Below are positions 1 through 11,600 of a stretch of 64,000 nt of DNA, one piece after another. How positions within the stretch are numbered: the first letter of the stretch is position 1; every line of letters begins with the position of its first letter. Source of the DNA: Paramoeba atlantica (lineage: Eukaryota; Discosea). The stretch lies in the NCBI GenBank assembly GCA_977017575.1, contig CDRNVI010000075.1:1-64000 (forward strand). Reading direction: 5' to 3'. The translations under genes were made by a program, and so were the position numbers. Below the pieces are notes generated by a model. That model did no database searches. It was not told where the DNA came from and saw only the letters and a program-made list of their open reading frames with translations.

Positions 1-2680
1 CCTCTTTCTTCCTCTTTCTTCCTCTTTCTTCCTCTTTCTTCCTCTTTCTTCCTCTTTCTTCCTCTTTCTTCCTCTTTCTTCCTCTTTCTTCCTCTTTCTT
101 CCTCTTTCTTCCTCTTTCTTCCTCTTTCTTCCTCTTTCTTCCTCTTTCTTCCTCTTTCTTCCTCTTTCTTCCTCTTTCTTCTCTTTCTTCCTCTTTCTTC
201 CTCTTTCTTCCTCTTTCTTCCTCTTTCTTCCTCTTTCTTCCTCTTTCTTCCTCTTTCTTCCTCTTTCTTCCTCTTTCTTCCTCTTTCTTCCTCTTTCTTC
301 CTCTTTCTTCCTCTTTCTTCCTCTTTCTTCCTCTTTCTTCCTCTTTCTTCCTCTTTCTTCCTCTTTCTTCCTCTTTCTTCCTCTTTCTTCCTCTTTCTTC
401 CTCTTTCTTCCTCTTTCTTCCTCTTTCTTCCTCTTTCTTCCTCTTTCTTCCTCTTTCTTCCTCTTTCTTCCTCTTTCTTCCTCTTTCTTCCTCTTTCTTC
501 CTCTTTCTTCCTCTTTCTTCCTCTTTCTTCCTCTTTCTTCCTCTTTCTTCCTCTTTCTTCCTCTTTCTTCCTCTTTCTTCCTCTTTCTTCCTCTTTCTTC
601 CTCTTTCTTCCTCTTTCTTCCTCTTTCTTCCTCTTTCTTCCTCTTTCTTCCTCTTTCTTCCTCTTTCTTCCTCTTTCTTCCTCTTTCTTCCTCTTTCTTC
701 CTCTTTCTTCCTCTTTCTTCCTCTTTCTTCCTCTTTCTTCCTCTTTCTTCCTCTTTCTTCCTCTTTCTTCCTCTTTCTTCCTCTTTCTTCCTCTTTCTTC
801 CTCTTTCTTCCTCTTTCTTCCTCTTTCTTCCTCTTTCTTCCTCTTTCTTCCTCTTTCTTCCTCTTTCTTCCTCTTTCTTCCTCTTTCTTCCTCTTTCTTC
901 CTCTTTCTTCCTCTTTCTTCCTCTTTCTTCCTCTTTCTTCCTCTTTCTTCCTCTTTCTTCCTCTTTCTTCCTCTTTCTTCCTCTTTCTTCCTCTTTCTTC
1001 CTCTTTCTTCCTCTTTCTTCCTCTTTCTTCCTCTTTCTTCCTCTTTCTTCCTCTTTCTTCCTCTTTCTTCCTCTTTCTTCCTCTTTCTTCCTCTTTCTTC
1101 CTCTTTCTTCCTCTTTCTTCCTCTTTCTTCCTCTTTCTTCCTCTTTCTTCCTCTTTCTTCCTCTTTCTTCCTCTTTCTTCCTCTTTCTTCCTCTTTCTTC
1201 CTCTTTCTTCCTCTTTCTTCCTCTTTCTTCCTCTTTCTTCCTCTTTCTTCCTCTTTCTTCCTCTTTCTTCCTCTTTCTTCCTCTTTCTTCCTCTTTCTTC
1301 CTCTTTCTTCCTCTTTCTTCCTCTTTCTTCCTCTTTCTTCCTCTTTCTTCCTCTTTCTTCCTCTTTCTTCCTCTTTCTTCCTCTTTCTTCCTCTTTCTTC
1401 CTCTTTCTTCCTCTTTCTTCCTCTTTCTTCCTCTTTCTTCCTCTTTCTTCCTCTTTCTTCCTCTTTCTTCCTCTTTCTTCCTCTTTCTTCCTCTTTCTTC
1501 CTCTTTCTTCCTCTTTCTTCCTCTTTCTTCCTCTTTCTTCCTCTTTCTTCCTCTTTCTTCCTCTTTCTTCCTCTTTCTTCCTCTTTCTTCCTCTTTCTTC
1601 CTCTTTCTTCCTCTTTCTTCCTCTTTCTTCCTCTTTCTTCCTCTTTCTTCCTCTTTCTTCCTCTTTCTTCCTCTTTCTTCCTCTTTCTTCCTCTTTCTTC
1701 CTCTTTCTTCCTCTTTCTTCCTCTTTCTTCCTCTTTCTTCCTCTTTCTTCCTCTTTCTTCCTCTTTCTTCCTCTTTCTTCCTCTTTCTTCCTCTTTCTTC
1801 CTCTTTCTTCTCTTTCTTCCTCTTTCTTCCTCTTTCTTCCTCTTTCTTCCTCTTTCTTCCTCTTTCTTCCTCTTTCTTCCTCTTTCTTCCTCTTTCTTCC
1901 TCTTTCTTCCTCTTTCTTCCTCTTTCTTCCTCTTTCTTCCTCTTTCTTCCTCTTTCTTCCTCTTTCTTCCTCTTTCTTCCTCTTTCTTCCTCTTTCTTCC
2001 TCTTTCTTCCTCTTTCTTCCTCTTTCTTCCTCTTTCTTCCTCTTTCTTCCTCTTTCTTCCTCTTTCTTCCTCTTTCTTCCTCTTTCTTCCTCTTTCTTCC
2101 TCTTTCTTCCTCTTTCTTCCTCTTTCTTCCTCTTTCTTCCTCTTTCTTCCTCTTTCTTCCTCTTTCTTCCTCTTTCTTCCTCTTTCTTCCTCTTTCTTCC
2201 TCTTTCTTCCTCTTTCTTCCTCTTTCTTCCTCTTTCTTCCTCTTTCTTCCTCTTTCTTCCTCTTTCTTCCTCTTTCTTCCTCTTTCTTCCTCTTTCTTCC
2301 TCTTTCTTCCTCTTTCTTCCTCTTTCTTCCTCTTTCTTCCTCTTTCTTCCTCTTTCTTCCTCTTTCTTCCTCTTTCTTCCTCTTTCTTCCTCTTTCTTCC
2401 TCTTTCTTCCTCTTTCTTCCTCTTTCTTCCTCTTTCTTCCTCTTTCTTCCTCTTTCTTCCTCTTTCTTCCTCTTTCTTCCTCTTTCTTCCTCTTTCTTCC
2501 TCTTTCTTCCTCTTTCTTCCTCTTTCTTCCTCTTTCTTCCTCTTTCTTCCTCTTTCTTCCTCTTTCTTCCTCTTTCTTCCTCTTTCTTCCTCTTTCTTCC
2601 TCTTTCTTCCTCTTTCTTCCTCTTTCTTCCTCTTTCTTCCTCTTTCTTCCTCTTTCTTCCTCTTTCTTCTTCCTCTTCTT
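1..2680. repeat. 10-bp polypyrimidine satellite (CCTCTTTCTT)n
   Basis: About 268 tandem copies of CCTCTTTCTT run from the first base to about 2680. I see only two irregular units, both losing one C (near 180 and near 1810), so the array is extremely homogeneous, as expected for recent expansion or continuing homogenisation. One strand is pure pyrimidine, so triplex (H-DNA) formation is possible. The unit is not a known telomere repeat. It breaks off in degenerate TTCTTCCTCTTCTT just before element Y1. The same motif appears about twice at the 3' end of LINE K (50045-50067). Confidence 0.97.
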
Positions 2681-2688
2681 GGGACGAC

Positions 2689-4060
2689 ATGATTCAGGGC
2701 GCCGGGAAGGAACCCGGGCGATTACTCATGCCACGCGGGTATGGGAATAGGGCTCAGGAAGAGTCCTCATTAAACGCGGCTCAGCACCACGGGCGAGCTG
2801 GCGTCGCCGCACCTGTCGGTGCCGGCACCTCTCCTTGGAGGATACTCTGTGATTTTGTATCCTATACCTATACGAGTTTTATGCGCAGGACGTATTTTGG
2901 AGAGAGAAACCATCCCAGAAAAGAGAACTGGCCAATCGATCCGATTGATGTAAAACGGGTAAATGTAGAAGAACTACTTCTACTGAAAACTGGAAGCGAT
3001 GTGAGAGAAGAAAAGAAAATATTCGGTTTCGTGCAGGACGCGAATAAGTTTAAGGGCTTGTTGAGGAAGGATTACGATCCTCGTTATCGCGGTGAATCGA
3101 AGAGGCTGGAACCTTTCGTGGAGGAGATGGTGAGGTCCGGGGTAATAAAGAGAATCCCACGGAGAACCGCAAAAATATGGATGACAGCATTTTTGATTCC
3201 CAAGCCGAAGAAGAAAACCATGCGTGTGATCTTGAATGAGATTCCTCTCAACGAGATACAATCTATAGTCCCAGGCCCTTTAACGTTAGCGAGCTTGCAG
3301 GATATTGAAAAGGCGGTCCTGGAAAACAAATTCTTCGGGGAGACGGATGGAAGAAATTGGTACCATCAGTTTGGGCTTCCAGAAGATGTTCTGCCCTACT
3401 TGGCCGTTCGCATTAAGGGAAGGACATATGGTTGGGCCACATTGCCCATGGGATGGCATTCTTCGGTAAAAATTGGTCATGCGGCTACAAGCTTGATCCA
3501 CAACCTTCCGGTTAGTAATTCACATCCACTGACTTTTATCGACAATTGTTACCGCTTTGGAACCAGCCAGGAGGGTGTAGAGGATGACCTGAGCCAAACT
3601 TTGCAACGTGCGAAGCAGGTTGGCGCCGAAATTGCGGTCACCACGAAGCCCACCAGTAAGGGCACGGTATTAGGCATTGAGGTACATCATCATCATCATT
3701 AGGCATTGAGGTAAATCTAGAGGAAAAGAAACTCTCACTGCCGGTTCAGTTTATTGATAAATTAAAACACTTACGCGAGGCATTCAAGTTACTAGCGCAA
3801 CAGCATCGCTTGCCGACGCACCGTCTAATCTGGAAAGTGTTGGGGACTCTGTTCTGGGCAACTAGAGTTTTAGGTATTACTCAATGCGAATTTCCAACTG
3901 TGATGTATTGGCTGAAGGGGAGAGCACGCAGATTGGCAGCTAAGCCAGTCTTATGGGATTTACCATGCCAGATGTCCCAGAAATTCATCTCGAGCCTTAT
4001 TGCGCTAATCGATAGAGTGGAGGCAAACACCCCTAGAAAATTGGAGAGGGGAGAAACCAG
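2689..4060 (+). pseudogene. Reverse transcriptase region of Y1 (fossil)
   Basis: A 337-residue open stretch (2689-3702) and its continuation show RT features: 'VRSGVIKRI' and 'MTAFLIPKPKKK' (fingers), 'GETDGRNWYHQFGLP' in the position of motif A, 'ATLPMGW' like the template-grip region of YR and LTR-type RTs, and 'FIDN' where the catalytic box is expected. It then runs into a thumb/connection-like region (3810-4060). This RT is clearly unlike those of Y4, Y5, Y6 and Y8 and may represent a separate lineage. The open frame enters directly from the sequence after the satellite, so the true N-terminus is not visible. Broken; not expected to work. Confidence 0.65.
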
Positions 4061-6436
4061 GCTCATAGCGAAGGAAATCCGGAACAAGACAACCACATCG
4101 GTGGCATCATAAAATCGATAAATCCAGACACCGAATTCCCCATTCCTTTCGAGCGCATACAGAAGTCTTGTTCTTCAATAAAAAAAGGAACCAAATGCAC
4201 AGTGGCGTGGACATTCGATAAACAAACCGCCTTGAACATCTCCGAAGGAACCGTAACACGATCCGCGAATCGGACCGGGGCGTCGAAACTACATTTGAGC
4301 TATAAAGGTCTGTTCGGCCATCGTGCAGAAGAAAGTTTTCCAGGTTTTCTTCCTCCGCAAGAAAATATCCGTGTATATCAGATCCGTTGGTACAGAGCTC
4401 CTCCAGCCATTGACGAGAACCTTCCTATTGAGACCCGCGAAGAAACACATGTTAAAAAGGCCAGAGCGCTTAAGCTGGACACAGGAGCTGAAGACGTAGA
4501 CCATCTCCCAATTCCAACCGCGAAAACCATTAGTCCTGATTTTATCTCCAGTGTGATTGCCATATACAGGGACATCATGCACATCTATGCAGAAAGCGAC
4601 TACGTACAAAGAAATCAAATTTGGAATAAAGCTTTGTCTGCAATGAAACTTTCATTAGCTTCTGTGCGTCAAGCCAATAGTAGACAACGGCGGCGAAGAC
4701 CCATACAACAAGAGACAGTTGAACACAATCAACCAGAAGACGAGTTTTTTCATGAGGACAAGCGAGCAATCAAACGGGCCACTCGTTTGGTGCTAGAAAA
4801 CTGTACATCGAAGGCTTCAAGGATTTTGGACTGTTCTTTTCAGAAGAGCACGTTGACTGATCAAGAAAAAGTCCAAAAACTACGTGCACTTCATCCAGAA
4901 CAAAACTGCAATTTCAAAGTTCCGGAAGATGCACCGATTATCGCAGGAATAGCCGTACAAGAATTAAGATGTGCAAGTAGACGACTGGCAAAAGGTGTGA
5001 GCCCTGGGCCTACAGGTACGACCGACAGCATCGTAAGACTTCTCATAGACGACGAGCCATGTTGCAATAGCCTTTGCCACATGATGAGCGATCTGATCAA
5101 CGGATTCCTATCTAGACAAGTTCTACAGCGTCTAAATCGGGCAAGACTCGTAGCCATCGACAAGCCCAACGGGGGAGTACGCCCAGTAGCTATTGGAGAA
5201 ATATTTAGCAAATTAGCTGGAATAATTCTGCTGCAAAGATACGAAAAGTCACTAGAACCCCTCTTTGCACCAATGCAACAAGGCGTATTCTCTCAAGCGG
5301 GGTGCGAACGAATCGTACACAAGTTGCGGGACCGCTGGCTTGACGGACACTCAATCCTGACTGTGGATATGCAAAATGCATTCAACTCACCCTCACGAGA
5401 GGAAATTGCAAAGTGCGTTTTTGCTTTCGCTACACTGAAACCCTTTCAAAGGTTCTTTGCGGCCGAATATTCAAATGCTTCCGAACTTTTATTTTATGGC
5501 TCCGATGGCAGCCTGACGGACATTATAATGAGCTCAGCAGGTGTACGGCAAGGGTCCGCTCTGGCTAGTCTTTACTTTTGCGTATTCTGTCAACCAATAC
5601 TCGAGACACTGGCCTCCGAATTTCCAGGTATTGAAATAAATGCATACATTGACGATATAACGTTAGTGTCTCGAGATTCAACCGAACTGGAGAAAGCATT
5701 CTTTAGGCTCAAAGGTCTCCTAGAAGAAAAACAGGTGAAACTAGCCGAGGCAAAATGCGTTTGGTTCAGAGGAAAATCCGGAAATTCCATACCGAATTCG
5801 CTGAGCACCCAAGGTGTAAAGTCGGAGGACGAAGCGGTCAAAGTACTCGGAGCGTATATTGGAGAAAACAACACAATAAGTGAACGACTTTTGCGTCAAC
5901 TAGAGAAGCAGGTCACAGCTTTTCGGCGGCTAAAACGAATGGGCATCAATAATATATCGATGATTCTTTTAGCAAAATGTGCCAATGTTCGTCAACAATA
6001 CCTGATTCGTGTTCACCCGCCCGAAACAACAGAGAAAGCATCATCACAATTCGATCAAGAGGTTGAAAATGTGGTAGAGACTTGGATTGGTCCACTCTCT
6101 CCTGATCAAATGAAAATTGTACGATTACCCGTTAAGAAGGGAGGAATGGGTTTGACAGCGAGCAGTCCCCTTAGGGAGACGGCATATGTGGCATCCCGCT
6201 ACTCGGTTCTTGAGCGCCGAAACTCTTTTTCAGCTCGGATCGACAACGCGGTGCCATCACACCCGTCTATTCCTAAGAACTCGACAATGAAAGTCATACC
6301 AGTGGACGAAAAAACTTCCACCAGCATTCATCATGTCGAAGTTTTGAAAGAGTTGCAAACGGATCCCGACATTAAGCCCATTCTACAAGCCACATCCTTC
6401 AAAGAAATTCCTTTTCTGCTCGAGCTCACACAATGA
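4061..6436 (+). pseudogene. Family-B LINE ORF, 5'-truncated: N-terminal module plus RT
   Basis: The reading frame is open from before the insertion junction; the first Met of the long ORF is at 4202 only because the true start is missing. Early residues show the conserved module 'VAWTFDKQTALNISEG...F.GFLPP..NIRVYQIRW', shared with LINEs D, I and M. A basic stretch (RQRRRRP) precedes the RT. RT motifs: 'VRPVAIGEIFSKLAGI', 'TVDMQNAFNSPSRE' (motif A), 'SAGVRQGSALASLYF' (motif B), 'AYIDDITLVS' (motif C), and a thumb ending 'KKGGMGLTAS'. The stop codon TGA overlaps the ATG of the next ORF (ATGA at 6433-6436). This protein would copy LINE RNA by target-primed reverse transcription in the nucleus. 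Because the segment just before the junction is repeated after it, I read the overlap as two joined copies, not as a programmed signal. Confidence 0.85.
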
Positions 6437-7362
6437 AGAAGACTACGACACAAGCCGAACATCTCATACACGAAGGAAAAATGACGGTACTACGACCTCC
6501 CGAAGACGATATAACAGAAACTGTTAAGCTGCAAAATAAAACTTGGGAAAAACTCATGCACGAACCAAAGCTTGCCGCCATTCTCAAAGTTACCTCATAC
6601 AAAGGCAATAACGACTGGCTCATGTCAAACACCAGACTCGTACCTCCACGGAACTTTGAACTTACGATCATGCCGCGACTTGGAATTGTCCATCCCAAAT
6701 TACCTCGAAACCTCACCTGCCCCGGGTGCAAGATTATATTAGACGGCAACACGGCCCTCACCCACATCCCTGGATGTGTCCGATGCTCCGGCCTCAACGC
6801 AACCGTAAAACACAACGCTCTTGTCAAGTACATTGGTGACCTATGTATTCGGGCTGGAATTCCATGTGAGATCGAACCTCGGGCCTTCACCACGTGGACG
6901 TGTCAAGCATGCAACGCAAATGTTAACTACGAGAACCAGGTCATTCATCAAAGAACATGTGCTGGACGAACTTTCCATCGATCAGGACCTGATCTCTTGA
7001 TTTACTGGGCCAGCGGGGAAATTTTCTACGACCTTACCGTTGTCCATGACCTTTCTCCGTCGCACATCAACTCTAATTGCTCGAAACTAATGAAGGAAGC
7101 CACAGAACGAAAACATGGACATTATGTCGCAAGCGGACTAATTTCATCAGGAGCATTTCAGTGCCTACCAGTTTTATCCAGCGGAGGACTGAGCACAACA
7201 ACAAGAAATCTCCTCTACGCTTTGGCCGACGCAACAGTGCAAAATAGAAAAACCGTCGAGGCCGACTTTAAACTTCTATTACAGGACCTCAACGGAGCTG
7301 CTGTATACTCGCAACTCCGCAAATACTTAGCGTCGAATGGAACAGAAAATTATGGTTTTTGA
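6406..7362 (+). pseudogene. Second family-B LINE piece: zinc knuckle and RLE endonuclease
   Basis: The 309-residue ORF from 6433 repeats the spacer already present at the end of the preceding ORF ('LAAILKVTSYKGNNDW' against 'IKPILQATSFKE'). It continues with 'MPRLGIVHP', a zinc-binding stretch (CPGC, HIPGCVRCSGLNATVKH, C..C, H.RTC) and the endonuclease core 'RSGPDLLIYWASGEIFYDLTVVHDL'. RLE domains of R2/CRE-type LINEs use a PD-(D/E)xK fold to nick the target; the PD and the later YD fit this. The C-terminus 'LQDLNGAAVYSQLRKYL' is conserved across the family. The 5' end is missing; the exact junction near 6406 is inferred from where homology with full copies stops. Confidence 0.85.
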
Positions 7363-7624
7363 GTCAAACAGATTAATACTTTAGTAAAATTATATATTTA
7401 ATACATAAGCTTACAAAGACGCGTAAGCTTCAACAAAAAAAATCAACAAACCAGAAAACTTAAATTATCTATTTATCTATTTATTTGTAAGTCCTGTTCT
7501 AGTTATTTTTGGAGGTAGTTTCTCTCACGAGAGAAGGGGGGAAGGTGATTTTTCGCCCGTGGCTTCCTGTCATAGGATTTCACAGGAGAAATGCCTCAAA
7601 AAAAAAAAAAAAAAAAAAAAAAAA
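7363..7624 (+). other. Family-B LINE 3' UTR with hairpin and poly(A) tail
   Basis: A/T-rich 3' UTR ending in A27 (7598-7624). Within it, 7516-7548 forms TTCTCT-CACG-AGAGAA followed by a G-run and AAGGTGA. The same layout recurs near the 3' ends of the next LINE piece (8456-8496), LINE D (16298-16332, minus) and LINE F (35866-35908, minus). A role in RT recognition of its own RNA is an inference from known R2-type biology. Confidence 0.75.
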
Positions 7625-8391
7625 TCAAAGGAAACAGCGACTGGATCCTTTCCAACGCGAAGTACATCCCTTCCCATCTCTTCAAACTCGCGATTATGCC
7701 ACGACTAAATGCCCAACACCCAGATCTACCTACCAGTCTATTGTGTCCAGGGTGCGGTATTCTCCTCAATAACCGAAACGCCCTCACCCATATCCCAGGC
7801 TGTGCTCAATGTTCAGGTATAAATACGACCGTGAAACATAACTCACTTGTCGGATTTTTACATCGTCTATGCGTGAAAGCAGGCATCCCATGTGAAACGG
7901 AACCTAGAAACTTTTCTACGTGGAAGTGCATCGCTTGCCGATCCACAATCAGTCCGGAAAACCAGTTGGTACATCAGAAGACTTGTGCAGGAAAAAAACT
8001 TTGTCGGTCTGGCCCCGATCTCGTGATCTATTGGAACACGGGTGCGGTCTTCTATGATCTGACAGTTATTCACGAACTCTCAATGTCTAATCGTGGAAAG
8101 AAATGCACACAGCTCATGAATGACGCGCTGCAGCGAAAGTCCAACACATATGTACGTACGAACTTAATTCGTGAAGACTCATTTCAATGTTTACCCGTAC
8201 TGGCAGGAGGCGCTTTGCACCGCAATACGCAGAACTTGGTACACTCGCTAGCAGACGCGGCCATGCTAAACAGGAAACAGGTCGAACTCGAAATGAAGCT
8301 GACGATTCAGGAGCTTAATGGATTAGGGATTTATGCGCAGCTAAAGAAATACTTAGACGGCTGCACGCAAACTCAAGAATATAGTATATAA
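7625..8391 (+). pseudogene. Family-B LINE piece, strongly 5'-truncated: RLE C-terminus
   Basis: Begins directly after the poly(A) tail of the previous LINE and is open from the junction (an upstream ATG at 7591 belongs to the earlier element). Visible parts: 'GNSDWILSNAKYIP', 'MPRL', CPGC, 'HIPGCAQCSGINTTVKH', 'CIACRSTI' with a following H..TC, the endonuclease core 'RSGPDLVIYWNTGAVFYDL', and the family C-terminus 'IQELNGLGIYAQLKKYL'. About 250 residues survive without a stop. It diverges clearly from the preceding copy, so it comes from another subfamily. Confidence 0.85.
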
Positions 8392-8567
8392 GTTCTAAAC
8401 ACAATATCACTATAAGCTGAGTCAGCTTATAAAAATATATAGATTTCATTTTCGGGATAGTTTCTCTTTGAAAATTGAGAGAAGGGGGGAAGGTGAACAT
8501 GTCTCATATTTGATAGTAATCGGCGCGTATATAATATATGCGCTCCACGGGCTAAAAAAAAAAAAAA
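8392..8567 (+). other. 3' UTR of the truncated family-B LINE, with two hairpins
   Basis: Contains the perfect palindrome AAGCTGAGTCAGCTT (8415-8429), then the family-B hairpin with TTCTCT and AGAGAA arms and the following G-run/AAGGTGA (8456-8496), then a short A/T-rich tail and A14 (8554-8567). A reverse-complement relative of the palindrome region lies at 59624-59668. Confidence 0.7.
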
Positions 8568-8618
8568 TGACAGATTGAACTTCTTTGTCGAACAAAAAAA
8601 AAAAAAAAAAAAAAAAAA
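8568..8618 (+). other. 26-bp spacer and A25 run between LINEs
   Basis: A unique 26-bp sequence (8568-8593) followed by A25 (8594-8618) separates the truncated family-B LINE from the family-A LINE. It may be the last bases of yet another truncated LINE tail, or residual target. Nothing coding. Confidence 0.5.
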
Positions 8619-11600
8619 GAATGAAGAGCAAAATCCGACCTTCGAGGAGGAGGCGTCGTCTCACACACTTGGGTCCTGGGATCAATTTGCGGCAAACAAA
8701 TCTTTAGCGAAGGGACCTAGCACGTACGATGAGCTAATCTACACCACAGCCCTCCCTAATGATATTCCTCAGGACTGGGAAAAGAGAACGGACGAAATCC
8801 TTCGAAGTATGAAGACGGCAACGCAGGACTCAACGCCAGATTTGGGGCATGCGAATGAACTATCAAGTGAAAGAACCGAGGAAGAGATACACTGCAGTGT
8901 GCGTCGGGACGATGAACCTTCCCCTTTCCATTTCGAGGGAACGCACTCAAATTCACCCAGCCAATTACAAACTTCAAACAGGGCTGTGAAGGAGAGATGC
9001 CTGCGTCGAACAAGGAGAATGGAAGGTGCCGTTGACACAGAGAACGCGATGATGTTTCCAGACCTCACGCCTACTGAACTTGACTTCACAATCACAACAA
9101 AACGCAAAGGTAGGAGAAAGAAGAAACGAATAAAACGAACGGCAACGACGTGTACTGACGGTACCAACTCTTCAAGCCCCGAGGGTGACGAGCACGAAGA
9201 CAGCGTGACACCTGAGCCCACTCAAAACGGTAAACAAAAGCGCCGCCGAGACATAGCGAAAAGCTTCTCGAATTATTTTCCTACGACAGGTCACCGGACA
9301 GACAAAACACCAAGCGGCAAATCCCAACTTCCTCCGTCTGTAGCCGCATTCCGCAGCACGCATCAGGACTCTTTGAAAACTTGCCCAGTTAAAGGGTGCG
9401 TGTGGAAAACACTCGCTCATGGCGGCAGGTGGCAAGCTTACTACAACCACGTAGCTACAAGACACGCGAATGAAGTGCCCGAATCCTGGTGGACGAACGA
9501 AGGGCGCTTTCTCTGCCAGAAATGCGGGCGACATTACGAAGAAGGCAAACGAGCAACACACGACAACGCTTGCAAAGGAACCTCGACTGACTCTGTAGCC
9601 AATCCCGCGAATAACTTGACGCAGAGTTCATTGGACCACGGTTCGCGCAGCACCGATGTCTCACAGAGTGTCCAACCTCTTCCTTTACCATCGCTTTCTG
9701 ATATTTGCATGACTCCTATCAACACTTCTAGGGATGTTCCATTCCGATGCCGCTACCAATGGGCGAAAACGCTCACCGATGTATTATCCTCCGTAGCCAG
9801 CGAGAACTCCGTAGCGGCATGGACCCGTCTCGGCATGCTGCCTAAATGCGTTCTACCGGCCCCGAACCGCGGGGGGCGCAAAGGTCGTCTTTCTTATGCC
9901 TCACATGTGACAAAAAGCCTAGAAAGGTGGGGAAAAGGGGAATTTACCGCTCTGTGGATTGAAGCGACCAAAAACAACACGAAGTCGTCGCACCCATCAA
10001 CCAAAGACCAAGATCAAGACCAGGAGCTTGCGCAAGAAGTAAGAAGGGCAAAAGAACGATGCGAAAAACTTGTACGCCAGGGTGAAGTCTCTCGTGGAAT
10101 GAGTGCACTAACGGCGGCACCCTTTGCACCTGACAACGACGAAACGTACTGCAAGTTGATGGCAAAGCATCCCACTCGTGCGCAGGACTGCATGCTTCAA
10201 GATCTCCCGTACCCTAACGCACCTCCCTTGAAAGTAAACGAAGAAGAAGTTAAGCACGCTTTGGGCAGCTTTCGCAAGGGATCATCTGGCGGAACGATGT
10301 CGCTGAGAGCTGAGCACCTTCAGATAGCACTACGTGCCCACGTGGACGAGAAAGTACACCCTCTCACCGCTCTTACAGACGTAGTCAATGTGCTTCTTTC
10401 TGGAAAAGCTCCATTCGAGATTCAGGAACGTTTCGCTGGGGCCAGATTGTGTGCACTTCAGAAAGGAGAATGTGACGTCCGACCTATAGCCGCAGGCGAG
10501 ACAATCCGTCGTTTGGTTGGTAAAGTGGCATGTCTAACAGCCAAGAAAAAAGCTAGTCGCTTGTTTAAAGGAATACAGTATGGGGTTGCCACGCCAGCCG
10601 GATCGGAGAGGGTGATCCACCTCTGCCGACAGACTATGTCCCGCCATGCCGATGACACGAACTTTGTGCTATGTAAGGTGGACCTAGCGAACGCGTTCAA
10701 TAGAGTATCCAGATCTGCGTTCATCGCCTTACTTCGCAAACATTTTCCAGAATTGTCAGCATGGGTGGAGTGGACCTACTCCACGGATAGTCTCCTAACT
10801 TACGGTTCCAGAACTCTTCCATCATCCGAGGGGGTTCAACAAGGGGACCCCCTAGGGCCTCTCCTTTTTTCCCTCGTAATGCTCGAAGCCGCGAAAATGA
10901 TCAAAGAAGCACTCCCAGGCAGTCTCCAGCTTCACCTCTGGTACCTCGACGACGGGGTAATAGCCGGTAAGGCCGAAGACGTCAGTTTCGCTTTAGAGAC
11001 TCTTTCTCGAGTTGGTCCTAAGTGGGGTCTTCACATCAATACCTCTAAATGCGAAATAATAACGAACCCTGCCTCGGCACACCAAACTGCTCTTTTTTCC
11101 GATATTCCGGAACCCAAGATAAACCGCGAAGGAAATTTTGACATTCTTGGGAGCCCCATAGGCTCTGCTCAACATTGCATAGATTTCCTTACGACACACG
11201 CCGTGGAACCGGCAGAAGAGACCCTGGAAGCTATAGAAATGCTCGAAGATCCTCAAATTGCCTTGTCATTGATCAGACAGTGTGCGGGTTTTTGTCAAAT
11301 GGTCCATTCGCTTCGAACTACCCCACCACATGAGCTTTCTGCACTCTGTCAGCGCCTTGATGAAGCAGTCCTCCATGCGTATGAATGGAATATATGCCCG
11401 CTTAGCTCCTCAGCTCGATCACAAGTTCAACGCCCGAAACGGTATGGAGGTTTTGGTCTCCGATCTGCATCTGCGCACCGCTCAGCGGCGTACGTGTCTT
11501 CAGTTGCTTTTGCTGCAGAGACGGATCGTTGGCTACCGTCAGATGCAGAAGGATTCTCTTCCGCAGTCCTGGACATCAATCGCCGGAGCGGAGGCCCCGT

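Noticed and set aside
1-2680. Telomere repeat
   Set aside because: The unit CCTCTTTCTT lacks the G-cluster pattern of known telomere repeats, and a degenerate edge continues into an ordinary element.
3666-3711. His-tag-like run of CAT triplets near the end of the Y1 RT stretch
   Set aside because: A short CAT microsatellite flanked by a repeated AGGCATTGAGGTA; not an engineered tag, as everything around is natural element sequence.
6433-6436. ATGA stop-start overlap as a programmed translational coupling signal
   Set aside because: Full-length LINEs D and C2 use a single ORF, and the spacer before the overlap is repeated after it, so a chimeric join explains it better.
8554-8618. Adjacent A-runs as a sequencing artefact
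   Set aside because: Comparable runs mark every LINE end in the window and coincide with homology breaks, so they are poly(A) tails.
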